DNA of 39,504 nucleotides from Gammaproteobacteria bacterium (GTDB lineage: Bacteria; Pseudomonadota; Gammaproteobacteria; Steroidobacterales; Steroidobacteraceae), in assembly GCA_015655465.1 (NCBI GenBank), contig JAATEY010000116.1:1-39504 (forward strand). The letters are read 5' to 3'. The position numbers and the translations under genes were made by a program. Positions 1-7,667 of this stretch are shown here, piece after piece. Below the pieces are notes generated by a model, which was given only the letters and a program-made list of their open reading frames with translations, had not been told where the DNA came from and ran no database searches. Within the stretch, counting starts at the first letter, position 1. Each line of letters starts with the position of its first letter.

Positions 1-1
1 C

Positions 2-1159
2 GACATCACCTACAGCAGCCAGTCTGCCGCCGGCCGCTTCCGCAGTTTCTATGCAGACAATGGCCTGGGTGGCAGCGTTGAGGCTGGAGCCAGCCTGCTT
101 GCGGGCAGCACCACGCGGGCAGCGTTCCACTGGCGCCGCGACCGGCACAGCGAATACAACTTCAACCGGCCCACCAGTACTGTTGCGGGGCAGGCGATGA
201 CCGAGCCGAAGCAGCACAACGAGGAACGCACCTGGTCATTGGCCGTCGAGCATGACTGGGCGGCGACCGACGTGCTGGATCTGGTCGCAGGCGTAAGTTA
301 CGACCACAACGAACGCACACGGGCCGAAGAGTACGGTGCAACGATTCCGGCCCTGCCGGCCGGCATGACTTGCGTCCCCGCGGGGGCGCCGCCCTGCGTG
401 TATGGGCAACCACTCGGCGATGACAGCGCCTTCAACTGGCAGACGGCTCTGCAGTGGCACTACGCCGGCAACGCGCAGCTCGGCGCCAGTGTGTCGTCGC
501 GCTCGCGTTTTCCCAACAACTTCGAGCGTTACAGCACACGCTTCGGCACCGCGCGGCCGAACCCGGACCTCGGCTCCGAGCGGGCGATCAACTACGAGCT
601 CAACTGGAAGGTCGCTCCGGCAGAAGGCGCGGAGCTTTCGGCGGCGGTGTTCTATGCCGACGTGCAGAACATGATCCAGACGGTAATCGTGCAGGTCTCG
701 CCGCAGCAGACCCAGACACAGAACGTCGGCGATGGTCGCAATTACGGGCTGGAACTGGCAGCAGACTGGAAGGTGCTGCCGGAATTGCGGGTTGGTGCGA
801 ACTACAGCCGCCTGCACCGCAAGGTCGATGATCCCGTGCCGGCAAACCTGAAGCCTACCGGCGTGCCGGATCACCTGGGTTTCGCGTATGTCGCCTGGCA
901 GCCGGTGGCCGCGGTCATCGTGCAGCCCAGCGTCGAATTTGCCGGCAATCGCTGGACCGATCTGAATGGCAACGCCACCGCGGCCTACCAGCGGATCGGA
1001 CGGTACACGCTTGCCAACCTGCAGGTGACCTGGCGGCCGCTGGCCAATGTCGAGGCGGTGCTGGGCGCACGCAACCTGTTCGACAAGGAGTTCCAGCTTG
1101 CTTCCGGCTTCCCCGAGCCGGGCCGCTCGCTGTTCACGAAGGTACGCGTGACCTTCTAG
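2..1159 (+). CDS. TonB-dependent outer-membrane receptor, C-terminal part (5' end outside window)
   Basis: The reading frame is open from base 2, so the gene enters from the left and the listed ATG at 197 is internal. The visible 385 residues are the beta-barrel half of a TonB-dependent receptor. They show alternating hydrophobic/polar strands, the receptor-like segments NFERYSTRFG and NPDLGSERAINYELN, a late GARNLFDKEFQ strand, and the typical terminal aromatic strand ending VRVTF with a final Phe. That last strand is the expected signal for BAM-dependent insertion. The plug domain and TonB box are not in the window, so the ligand cannot be assigned. The gene converges on a leftward operon and ends just before a strong hairpin. 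Family assignment is confident. The substrate is unknown; a metal or siderophore would be only a guess from the family. Confidence 0.9.
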   Translation, partial: DITYSSQSAAGRFRSFYADNGLGGSVEAGASLLAGSTTRAAFHWRRDRHSEYNFNRPTSTVAGQAMTEPKQHNEERTWSLAVEHDWAATDVLDLVAGVSYDHNERTRAEEYGATIPALPAGMTCVPAGAPPCVYGQPLGDDSAFNWQTALQWHYAGNAQLGASVSSRSRFPNNFERYSTRFGTARPNPDLGSERAINYELNWKVAPAEGAELSAAVFYADVQNMIQTVIVQVSPQQTQTQNVGDGRNYGLELAADWKVLPELRVGANYSRLHRKVDDPVPANLKPTGVPDHLGFAYVAWQPVAAVIVQPSVEFAGNRWTDLNGNATAAYQRIGRYTLANLQVTWRPLANVEAVLGARNLFDKEFQLASGFPEPGRSLFTKVRVTF

Positions 1160-1166
1160 GCCATGG

Positions 1167-1212
1167 CTGCTCCAATGGGTGGGATCTACAGTGATCCCAT
1201 CCATTGGAGCAG
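1167..1212. terminator. Strong inverted repeat between convergent genes, likely bidirectional terminator
   Basis: Two 20-base arms, CTGCTCCAATGGGTGGGATC and GATCCCATCCATTGGAGCAG, pair at 19 of 20 positions (one G-T) around a 6-base loop. The hairpin begins 7 bases after the receptor stop codon. The stop codon and last codons of the leftward DUF1111 gene lie inside it. There is no T-run, so it would act as a stable bidirectional barrier or 3'-end stabiliser rather than a textbook intrinsic terminator. Confidence 0.7.
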
Positions 1213-2520
1213 CAGTTGTCGCTGCTCCGCGGGCATCGCAAGGAACGCGCGACGCGCAGCTTCCGCCTGGCCGCCGTGCCACAGGATTGCCTCTTCCAGG
1301 CTGGCCGCGCGGCCATCGTGCAGCAGTGCCACCGCCTCGTTCTTCAGGGCGTGGGCGAGTCCCCACAGTGGGGCCGTGCGCCAGCGACTCGCGACGCTGC
1401 GGCCGGACTGGGTGCGGTCGGCCAGCAATGGCCCCAGATCATGCAGCAGCAGATCGGTGTAGGGGTCGATCATGCCTGGGCCGGATGCGGTTCCCGCGGG
1501 CAGGCGACTTACGTGGCAGGCCGCACAGCCGGTGTCTGCAAAGAGCCTGCTGCCCGCAGCTTCCTCGCCCGGCGGCAGTGTTGAGCGGGCAGGCACCGCA
1601 AGCTCGCGCTGGAAGGTCACCACGGCATCCAGGAATTCGTCCGACACCTCCGGTGTGCCGCCATTCGGCGCGTTGCGGCAGGCAACCTGGGTTGGGCTGC
1701 AGTCGTCTGCCAGGCGCAGCCGCGAAGTCACGCCAATCTCCCGCGCAAACGCGCGGGTGGTCTGGTCTTCGATGTCGCGTGCCTCGGCCTGCCAGCCGAA
1801 GCTGCCAGCCGGCAGTTCACCCCGCATCGAGGCTGCCTGGTGCCGGCGGATATCGCGCAACGCCTTCCTGGGCACGGATTCAAGCAACCCCGCGCCGAAC
1901 AGGGGTGGCGCGATGCGTGGGCGCAGCACTGCGTCAGGTGGCGGCGGACCGTAGATGAGTTTGCGCAGCGCATACTGCGGCTGGCGCAGCGTCCAGCGGG
2001 TGCCGTCCGCGTACTGGCCTTGAAGCGCGGTCCAGCTGACTTCGATCTGCCCTTCGGCATTGTGGTCGGGCACGGCGGCAGGGTTGAGCACTGCACCGTA
2101 GATCGGCGCGGCACCTTCCAGCTGCATCACGAACGAGTTCGACAATCCGTCGGCACGCGCTGGTGCGCGGCCCCTTGCGCCGTTGTTGTGGCAGGCATCG
2201 CAGCTGGCGCTGACGAACAACGGGCCGAGGCCATCGCGCCTGCCGGCATTGGGCGTGCCGGCGGCGACCCACGGTGTGTTGAAGACCAGCAGCCCGAGAT
2301 CGAAGGTTTGCCTTGGCGCCGCTCCGAGCACTCTGCGCGCGGGAGGATCACGGCGATCGACGAATTCAGCCCGGCCGATGACCGGTGCGGCCGGCGGTTC
2401 CCCGGCTGCCTTGCCTGCGGCCAGCGCGGCGAGCAGCGCGAGAATCAGCGCTGCCGGATCAGGGCGCGGGCATGGCAACTGGCGTAACCGCAAGCCTGGC
2501 CTGCGCGGAAGACGCGGCAC
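1186..2520 (-). CDS. Di-heme c-type cytochrome oxidoreductase, DUF1111 (DHOR) family
   Basis: This 444-residue exported protein carries two heme-c sites, CDACH at residues 107-111 and CAACH at 332-336, spaced as in the DUF1111/COG3488 'di-heme oxidoreductase' family. A hydrophobic stretch (ALILALLAALAAG, about 24-36) is the signal-peptide core, so it acts in the periplasm. The family is uncharacterised in detail; some members lie beside metal or sulfur redox genes. The listed start overlaps the upstream gene by 62 bases. A TTG at 2478 would leave a shorter overlap and a more compact signal peptide, so the start is uncertain. The gene is the last of a modA-led operon. The C-terminus runs into the 1167-1212 hairpin. 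Confidence 0.85.
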   Translation of the reverse strand: MPRLPRRPGLRLRQLPCPRPDPAALILALLAALAAGKAAGEPPAAPVIGRAEFVDRRDPPARRVLGAAPRQTFDLGLLVFNTPWVAAGTPNAGRRDGLGPLFVSASCDACHNNGARGRAPARADGLSNSFVMQLEGAAPIYGAVLNPAAVPDHNAEGQIEVSWTALQGQYADGTRWTLRQPQYALRKLIYGPPPPDAVLRPRIAPPLFGAGLLESVPRKALRDIRRHQAASMRGELPAGSFGWQAEARDIEDQTTRAFAREIGVTSRLRLADDCSPTQVACRNAPNGGTPEVSDEFLDAVVTFQRELAVPARSTLPPGEEAAGSRLFADTGCAACHVSRLPAGTASGPGMIDPYTDLLLHDLGPLLADRTQSGRSVASRWRTAPLWGLAHALKNEAVALLHDGRAASLEEAILWHGGQAEAARRAFLAMPAEQRQLLLQWMGSL

Positions 2521-3001
2521 TCAGCTGCACGGTCAGTTCCGCACCAGCGGGCAACTCGTAAACGACAATCTTGCGTGGGCCATCGCAGCTCGAGCTGCCG
2601 TTGAAGTCGAGTGTCGCCAGTTGCTTGCCCTCGTGCACCACATCGAGCCAGTAGCCCGAGTCGATGGCCAGCCGGTACGGACCTGCGCGATCCACCCGCA
2701 GCTTCAGCACGCCGCCGAAGGCGCCGTCCGCCAGCATCTTCTTGCCGGGCGGCAGCAGGTAGCGGACTTTTTCCTGTGGCTGCAGCGCCAGCGCATAGAG
2801 CCGGCCGGCAACGATGGATGGTGCTGCGGCTGCTTCACTGCCCGCATTGACCGCGGTGGGAGTGGTCCGGTACAGCTGCACTTCACGCGTCACATCCCAT
2901 TTGAAGGCGCTGCAGCCATCGGCAGCCTGCATGGTGGTGCTTGCCAGCAAGGCAAGGCTTGCAGCGGCGGCGCAGCGCCAGATGTCATGCATGGTTTTCA
3001 C
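2459..3001 (-). CDS. Uncharacterised periplasmic protein
   Basis: I do not recognise the family. The 180-residue product begins with a signal peptide (core AAAASLALLASTTMQA, cleavage probably before ADGCSAF), so it is predicted to be periplasmic. The rest is beta-rich, with repeated statements of 'DRAGPYRLAIDSGYWLDV' type that suggest a small beta-sandwich. Two cysteines remain (GCSAF and SSCDGP), which could form a disulfide. The start is a GTG that overlaps the modA stop by 4 bases (GTGA); a second in-frame ATG lies 9 bases later. The tight coupling to modA and to the di-heme oxidoreductase suggests a joint role. The role itself cannot be read from the sequence. Confidence 0.7.
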   Translation of the reverse strand: MKTMHDIWRCAAAASLALLASTTMQAADGCSAFKWDVTREVQLYRTTPTAVNAGSEAAAAPSIVAGRLYALALQPQEKVRYLLPPGKKMLADGAFGGVLKLRVDRAGPYRLAIDSGYWLDVVHEGKQLATLDFNGSSSCDGPRKIVVYELPAGAELTVQLSAASSAQARLAVTPVAMPAP

Positions 3002-3753
3002 GGTTTGCCGAACCCCGCGTTGTCGAAGATGGCCCGCGCCGCATCGCTGCCCAGGAACTTCACGAAGCTCTGCGCATCCGCGCCTGCGCTGGTCGTGGCT
3101 GCTGCCGGGTAGCTGATGGGTTCATGGGTGGAGGCCGGGAAGGTATCGACCACCCGCACCTTGCTGTTGCCACGCGCATCGGTGGCATAGACGATGCCCA
3201 GCGGCGCCTCGCCCAGTGCGACGAAGTTCAGCGCGGTGCGGACATTGTCGGCGGGAATGATGCGGTCCTTGACCTCGTTCCAGACGCCGAGCCTGGTCAA
3301 GGCCGCGCTGGCATATTTGCCGACCGGCACGCTGGCCGGATCCCCGGTGGCCAGGCGGCCGTTCCTGCCCAGTGCCGCCACCAGTCCAAATCCGGGCGCG
3401 ATGCGCAGGCTGACCTTGCTGTCTGCCGGTGCCACCAGCACCAGGGAGTTCGAGACGATGTTGCTGCGTGTCGCGGGCTTGATGAGGTTGCGGCTCGCCA
3501 GGTAGTCCATCCATTCCTGGTCGGCGGAGACAAAGACGTCTGCTGGCGAGCCGGATTCGATCTGGCGTGCCAGGGCGGAACTGGCGGCGAAGGAGAATCG
3601 CACCGGGACCTGCGTGGCGCCCGTATACGCCTTGCCAATGTCTTCCAGCACATTCGTGAGCGAAGCTGCTGCAAACACCGTGACGATCCGTTCGGCAGCG
3701 TGGCCGGCGGTGGCGGTGAGCAGCAGCAGGGTCAGCAGCGATCTTCGGAGCAT
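2998..3753 (-). CDS. modA: Molybdate-type ABC transporter periplasmic binding protein
   Basis: The 251-residue product has a signal peptide (MLRRSLLTLLLLTATAGHA) and then the ModA hallmark start of the mature protein, VFAAASLTNVLEDIGKAY. It continues with the SSALARQIESGSPADVFVSAD segment and SNSLVLVAP. These are typical of class II oxyanion-binding proteins that deliver molybdate or tungstate to ModBC. The length matches the family. The permease and ATPase genes are not adjacent: the next genes are an unknown periplasmic protein and a di-heme DUF1111 cytochrome. The transporter core is therefore elsewhere, or the protein works as a stand-alone sensor. A ModE-like regulator is transcribed divergently, which supports a molybdenum link. 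Confidence 0.93.
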   Translation of the reverse strand: MLRRSLLTLLLLTATAGHAAERIVTVFAAASLTNVLEDIGKAYTGATQVPVRFSFAASSALARQIESGSPADVFVSADQEWMDYLASRNLIKPATRSNIVSNSLVLVAPADSKVSLRIAPGFGLVAALGRNGRLATGDPASVPVGKYASAALTRLGVWNEVKDRIIPADNVRTALNFVALGEAPLGIVYATDARGNSKVRVVDTFPASTHEPISYPAAATTSAGADAQSFVKFLGSDAARAIFDNAGFGKP

Positions 3754-3785
3754 GATGGCGTAAGCGTACAGGGGTGACGGATGCC

Positions 3786-3799
3786 ATTATACGCAGTAT
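3786..3799 (-). promoter_or_regulatory. modA promoter -10 with overlapping operator-like inverted repeat
   Basis: On the minus strand the hexamer TATAAT (3791-3786) is a perfect sigma70 -10, placed about 33 bases upstream of the modA ATG. No good -35 is visible 16-18 bases away, which fits an activator- or repressor-tuned promoter. The inverted repeat ATAC-GCA-GTAT (3789-3799) overlaps the -10. It is a plausible half-site pair for the divergently encoded ModE-like protein, although it does not match the full E. coli ModE box. Confidence 0.45.
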
Positions 3800-3864
3800 T
3801 TACCCTGATACAGCGAACGCGGCATGGCCGGGCCTGCCGGCTTGGGGCTAAACTTGCGACCATC

Positions 3865-4269
3865 ATGCTCAAACCGCAAACCCACATCCGCATCGACTTC
3901 TCCGGCAGCTGCTCCCTTGGCCCGGGCAAGGTCAGCCTGCTGGAGGGCATCGAGCGCACCGGCTCCCTGTCGGCCGCTGCCCGCGTACTGGGCATGAGCT
4001 ACCGACGCGGCTGGTTGCTGCTGCACAGCACAAATGAAGGCTTCAGCCAGCCGGTGGCAGAGCTCAGCGTGGGTGGGAAGGATGGTGGCGGTGCGCGCCT
4101 CACCGATTTCGGCAGGCAGCTGATTGCCGACTACCGCAGTTTTGAAGCGGCGGTGGATGCCCTTGCCGTGAAGACATTTGCCGCCGTTCGTGCCAGCGGC
4201 AAGGCGGTCGAGAACGCGGCCCCGCGTCGCCCCATCAAGCGCTCGGTTACGGGCAGTGCCAGGAAATGA
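3865..4269 (+). CDS. ModE-type winged-helix transcriptional regulator, DNA-binding domain only
   Basis: The ORF track starts at 3781, but the family begins at ATG 3865 (MLKPQTHIRIDFSGSCSLGP), giving 134 residues. The sequence matches the N-terminal LysR-like winged helix of ModE: KVSLLEGIERTGSLSAAARVLGMSYRRGW, then a wing ending in GGARLTDFGRQLI and a helix YRSFEAAVDAL for dimerisation. E. coli ModE has about 262 residues with two C-terminal TOBE/Mop domains. Those are absent, so molybdate sensing must differ or be indirect. A TAAACT sequence at 3849 could be its -10. It is divergent from modA and probably regulates it. DNA-binding assignment is confident; ligand response is inference. Confidence 0.88.
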   Translation: MLKPQTHIRIDFSGSCSLGPGKVSLLEGIERTGSLSAAARVLGMSYRRGWLLLHSTNEGFSQPVAELSVGGKDGGGARLTDFGRQLIADYRSFEAAVDALAVKTFAAVRASGKAVENAAPRRPIKRSVTGSARK

Positions 4270-4283
4270 CCGCTGCGCAGCGG
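4270..4283. terminator. Short GC palindrome between convergent genes
   Basis: CCGCTGCGCAGCGG is a perfect 14-base palindrome. It sits immediately after the modE-like stop and 4 bases before the end of the leftward DUF3570 gene. It could form a small stem in both transcripts. It has no T-run, so terminator function is weakly supported. Confidence 0.3.
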
Positions 4284-4287
4284 GCGG

Positions 4288-5436
4288 CTAGAACCAGAAC
4301 GAAACGAAGAACTGGATGATGCTGGCGTCGAGCGAATACAGCGGCTCGGTGCCCGGGTTGGGGGCGGACTGCGGGTAGTTGGTCAGGTCGCGGAACTTCG
4401 AATAGTCCACCATCATGCGGGTGAAATGCAGGTTCGCCGTGCCTTTCTTCAGCCAGGAGGCCCAGGCCACCGGGAACTGGTAGGACGCGCCCAGCCCAAG
4501 CGTGTGGCTGTGCAGGGCCGATGTTTCCTTGTCGCGTGCCATGAAGTTCTGCGCATCGACATAGGGAAACAGGTCGCTGAAGAAAACCGCGCTGTTCTGC
4601 GTGTAGAAGCGGTAGGAGCCCGACAGCACCCAGCGACCGCCGCGCAGCGGGTGGGTGTATTCAACGCCGGCAGTGTGGGCGTAGATGCCCCAGGTGTCGG
4701 TGTAGAAGCGATACTGGCTTTCGAGCGCGGCGCGCCAGGGCAGGTAGTACTTCAGGCGCGCCGAAACGGCGTTGCCGGTGCGGGTACCCGGAAACTTTTC
4801 CGACTTCCGGATATAGCCGCCCAGCGGGTTCACATAGCGCATGAAGCGATAGGGGTTCTGCAGATAGCCCTGTTCCGCCACTGTTTCGAAATTCAGCGAC
4901 AGCAGCATGTTGCGCGTGAGTACCTGCGTCACACCCAGCCTGTAGTCGCGGCGCTTGACCTGCTCCGCGAAGCCCGGGTCCACCGCGCTGCCGACCTTGT
5001 CGAGGCCCTGCGAGTAGCCGAAGCTCACCGTGGTCAGGTCGCCGAACATGTCCTGGCTGACGCCCAGCGACCAGGTGCTGGCCTTGTAGTCGTTTTCGGC
5101 GCTGTTGACGTAGCTCAGGGAGTAGGTCGACTTGCCGCGCAGGTAGTCCAGCGACAGGCTCTTCTGCTCGCGCCGCTCGCGGTACTCGCTGGCACCGGAC
5201 ACCACCACGTCGATGGACGCGCTGGTGATGTTGTCCACGTAATAGTTGGCAGTGGCCGAGAACGACTCGCCGAAGCCCTTGCGCACCAGTACGGATGGTC
5301 CATCCACGGTGATGCCGCCGCCGGAATAGCGGTGATACATGATGTCGGCGCGATCTTCGGGCAGCACGCCGGCATGGGCCGCGGCGGCAGCCAGCAGCAG
5401 TGCCGCCAGAGCCGGAAGTCGCGGGCAACGCAGCAT
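4288..5436 (-). CDS. DUF3570 outer-membrane beta-barrel protein
   Basis: The product is 382 residues from ATG 5436. The track start at 5451 is an upstream TTG. That ATG overlaps the TGA of the upstream DUF4266 gene as TGATG, a classic re-initiation arrangement that decides the start. A signal peptide (LPALAALLLAAAAAHA) precedes VLPEDRADIMYHRYSGGGITVDGPS, a recognisable DUF3570 opening. The remainder is a series of amphipathic strands that ends in an aromatic FFVSFWF strand with terminal Phe, as expected for an outer-membrane barrel. DUF3570 genes commonly travel with DUF4266, a thioredoxin and a flavin transferase (ApbE). The first two are here; ApbE is not in the window. Function is unknown. 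Confidence 0.88.
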   Translation of the reverse strand: MLRCPRLPALAALLLAAAAAHAGVLPEDRADIMYHRYSGGGITVDGPSVLVRKGFGESFSATANYYVDNITSASIDVVVSGASEYRERREQKSLSLDYLRGKSTYSLSYVNSAENDYKASTWSLGVSQDMFGDLTTVSFGYSQGLDKVGSAVDPGFAEQVKRRDYRLGVTQVLTRNMLLSLNFETVAEQGYLQNPYRFMRYVNPLGGYIRKSEKFPGTRTGNAVSARLKYYLPWRAALESQYRFYTDTWGIYAHTAGVEYTHPLRGGRWVLSGSYRFYTQNSAVFFSDLFPYVDAQNFMARDKETSALHSHTLGLGASYQFPVAWASWLKKGTANLHFTRMMVDYSKFRDLTNYPQSAPNPGTEPLYSLDASIIQFFVSFWF

Positions 5437-5663
5437 CAGGAGCAGCCGCAACCGCCGCCGCCGGCCCCGGTTGCACCCTTGGCGCCTTCGCGGACTTCGA
5501 AGACGTGATCCATGTATGACGACGACACCGGATCAGGATCGATCGCCATGATGGGATCGGCGAGGTGTTCGCGCTCGTAGGGTTTGACCCAGGGCTCAAG
5601 CGGCGCGCAGGCCGAGGCCGCCAGCAGGGCGCCCAGGCCTATGAACATCAACCGCTTGCGCAT
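5436..5663 (-). CDS. DUF4266 small lipoprotein with Gly/Cys C-terminal tail
   Basis: The 75-residue product has an n-region MRKRLM and a lipobox around AASAC at residue 18, so it is a predicted lipoprotein. It then shows the DUF4266 signature WVKPYEREHLADPIM and a segment ending DHVFEVREGAKG. The last eight residues are GGGGCGCS. A glycine-rich tail with two cysteines at the very C-terminus resembles a metal-ligating or post-translationally modified tail. That reading is inference. The ATG has a GGAAG ribosome site close upstream. It sits 8 bases after the thioredoxin gene and is coupled to DUF3570 by TGATG. Confidence 0.85.
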   Translation of the reverse strand: MRKRLMFIGLGALLAASACAPLEPWVKPYEREHLADPIMAIDPDPVSSSYMDHVFEVREGAKGATGAGGGGCGCS

Positions 5664-5671
5664 CGATCTTC

Positions 5672-6166
5672 CTATTCGCGCACCAGGGCGCGGATCTGGT
5701 TCAGGTACTCGTTCTCGTCGCCGTCCTTGTAGCCGCGATGCAGCCAGCGCAGGTTGCCCTTGCGGTCGATGATGACCGTGCTGGGCATGCCGGCAACCGC
5801 ATACAGCTTACTGACTTCGCTCTTCGTGTCGAACAGTATCGGAAAGGTGACAGGTGTGCTCTTCAGCCAGTTGGCGGCCAGGCTGGAATCCGGCTCCACG
5901 TTCACGCCGATCATGGTGAAGCCCATCGGCTTGTACTTGGTGTGCAGCTTCTCGAGGATGGGCATCTCGGTGCGGCAGGGGCCGCACCAGCTGGCCCAGA
6001 AGTTGATCATGACCACCTGGCCCTTGTACTGGTCGAGGCTGACCGGCTTGCCGGCCATGCTGTCGAGCTTGAACTGTGGGGCGGGGCCGGCGGGCGCCAC
6101 GGCGAGCGCAGGCGCAGCCAGCAGTGCCGCCAGCAGCAATGTACGCAGGGAGTGCATCTTGTTCAT
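5672..6166 (-). CDS. TlpA/ResA-like periplasmic thioredoxin (CGPC)
   Basis: The chosen ATG 6166 (MNKMHSLRTLLL) is preceded by GGAGC; the track's 6172 start is a TTG. The 164-residue product has a signal peptide and then an AhpC/TlpA-type thioredoxin fold. It shows APQFKLDSMAGKPVSLDQYKGQVVMINFWASWCGPCRTEMPIL with redox cysteines in WCGPC, and a cis-Pro region at GMPSTVIID. It is expected to reduce disulfides or apocytochrome/lipoprotein cysteines in the periplasm. The adjacent DUF4266 tail with CGC is an obvious candidate substrate, as is heme ligation of the nearby cytochromes; both are inference. It lies in the middle of the six-gene leftward operon. Confidence 0.9.
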   Translation of the reverse strand: MNKMHSLRTLLLAALLAAPALAVAPAGPAPQFKLDSMAGKPVSLDQYKGQVVMINFWASWCGPCRTEMPILEKLHTKYKPMGFTMIGVNVEPDSSLAANWLKSTPVTFPILFDTKSEVSKLYAVAGMPSTVIIDRKGNLRWLHRGYKDGDENEYLNQIRALVRE

Positions 6167-6186
6167 AACCAACCAGCTCCTGGAAA

Positions 6187-6894
6187 TCAGAAGAAAGCGG
6201 TCGCTCCGATGAACGCGCCGATGTTGTTGGTGAGCTTGTCCACACCGAGCAGATCCGACTGGAAAACGTGATCCTGCACGTCGATATGAATCGCCAGCCA
6301 GTCTGTCGGCAACACCCGGTAGCCGGCGCCGAAGTTCACGGTGAAACGCTGGTCACCGGCAAACTTCGCGCTGCCGATACCACCCAACAGGTACAGCGCG
6401 CTGTTCATGGCGAGATTGCGACCGATATACACCTCGCCAGGCAGCAAGTTGTAGCCCAGGGACAGGCTGTAATACGTGAAGCGTCTCTCACTGGGAGTAA
6501 GCAGCTGCACGTTGCCTCCCAGGGTCTCGAAACTGGTACGCCCGGCCTTCGACCGGCCGAACTGGGCTTCGAAGAACAGGTCTTCTGTCACATGGAAGGC
6601 GGCGCGGATGCCGGTCACGGGGTTGGTGCCGAAGTCCTCGATCGACAGGGCGCCGTAGTAACCGCCGAGCTCGACGTTTTCCGTATCGATCCTGTTGACC
6701 TTGATCTTGCGCCGCTCGACCTCGGGTTCGATGACCTTCGGCGGTGCCGCGCTGGTGGTTGCCTCGTCTTCCGCCACGGGCTCCTCTGCGGCCGCGCGGT
6801 CACGGTCGCGCGACCAGGGCCAGTGCAGCGAGGCGCAGCCGGTCAGCGGCAGCAGCAGCGCCGTCAGAAGAAGAATGCGAGCCCGAGTTTCCAT
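6187..6894 (-). CDS. Outer-membrane beta-barrel lipoprotein
   Basis: The 235-residue product begins METRARILLLTALLLPLTGCASL, with lipobox LTGC (Cys20), then a charged linker (RDRDRAAAEEPVAEDE). From about residue 65 there is an eight-strand-like barrel with RIDTENVELGGYYGALSIEDFG and a terminal IGAFIGATAFF. It resembles the 'outer membrane beta-barrel domain' family that occurs in Myxococcales and a subset of proteobacteria, often in pairs. Here its pair is the next gene upstream, which also ends in a Phe-rich strand. The ATG has GAGGAG at good spacing, and the gene overlaps its upstream neighbour by 31 bases, which implies translational coupling. Specific function is unknown. Confidence 0.8.
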   Translation of the reverse strand: METRARILLLTALLLPLTGCASLHWPWSRDRDRAAAEEPVAEDEATTSAAPPKVIEPEVERRKIKVNRIDTENVELGGYYGALSIEDFGTNPVTGIRAAFHVTEDLFFEAQFGRSKAGRTSFETLGGNVQLLTPSERRFTYYSLSLGYNLLPGEVYIGRNLAMNSALYLLGGIGSAKFAGDQRFTVNFGAGYRVLPTDWLAIHIDVQDHVFQSDLLGVDKLTNNIGAFIGATAFF

Positions 6895-7667
6895 TCGTTG
6901 ATCTCCTCATTCTCGTTGCGCGTGGTGAACACCATGTGGTGCCGATACTCGGCGCGCACGAAGAATCGTCTGGTCACGTAAAAGCGCAGGCCGGCACCCG
7001 CATAAGCGGTCTGGTCATTGCGGTCGCCGGGCAGCACCAGGGTTGATTTCGGTTGAATCCAGATCATGCCGCTGCCCAGCGTCAGCAGCGGCGACAGGCG
7101 CCAGTCCGGGCGATATACGTGCACCAGGCCCACTTCAGCCGTATAGCCGTTCGAAGCGTTGCCGAGAAACTGGGAGCCGGTGAATTCAACCGCCAGCTGC
7201 TCGTTGAACGAGCGCGACAGGAAACCCGACACCAGCGTGGCGCCACCGTAGTCGCCGGCCATGAAGCCCAGTTCCCAGCGGTGCGAAGTGAAGCCGGTGC
7301 GATTGCCCAGGTCGAAGCTGAAGGCCGAGCCGTCGGCGAGCAGCGTCTTCAGCATGTCGCGCTGGTGTGCCCAGCCTTCGATACCGCGCTTTGTGCGCAC
7401 GCGGAACCACTCGGTGCGGCGATACAGCACGTCGATGGCATCGCCCCGCGGCACCACCTGCGTGACCGCATAGCCGCGACCGGGGCCCTCATGCAGTTCG
7501 AGATAGGCCTCCGCGACGAACAGCTGCTGCAGCTTGTCCTGCCGGTCGGCAGCCGCGCTCGCACCAGAGAACAGCGTCGCCAGTGTCAGCAGTGCCGCGT
7601 GGAGCAGCGGCCTAATTGAGGAATCCGGCCGGCAGGCCAATCGGATTGTTGTAGTACTGCGCGCCAA
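6864..7667 (-). CDS. SH3-domain plus outer-membrane beta-barrel protein
   Basis: The product (up to 267 residues) has a signal peptide (LLHAALLTLATLFSGASA). It is followed by a bacterial SH3 module, AEAYLELHEGPGRGYAVTQVVPRGDAIDVLYRRTEWFRVRTKRG.EGWAH (about 50-105), normally a peptidoglycan- or peptide-binding fold. From about residue 120 it is a beta-barrel ending EINEWKLGLAFFF. The two domains suggest an outer-membrane protein tied to the cell wall. The 7667 start is a TTG overlapping the HzsA-related gene by 56 bases. A second TTG about 27 bases later is equally possible. No ATG precedes the signal peptide, so the start is uncertain. The 3' end overlaps the next barrel gene by 31 bases. Confidence 0.78.
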   Translation of the reverse strand: MARSTTTIRLACRPDSSIRPLLHAALLTLATLFSGASAAADRQDKLQQLFVAEAYLELHEGPGRGYAVTQVVPRGDAIDVLYRRTEWFRVRTKRGIEGWAHQRDMLKTLLADGSAFSFDLGNRTGFTSHRWELGFMAGDYGGATLVSGFLSRSFNEQLAVEFTGSQFLGNASNGYTAEVGLVHVYRPDWRLSPLLTLGSGMIWIQPKSTLVLPGDRNDQTAYAGAGLRFYVTRRFFVRAEYRHHMVFTTRNENEEINEWKLGLAFFF

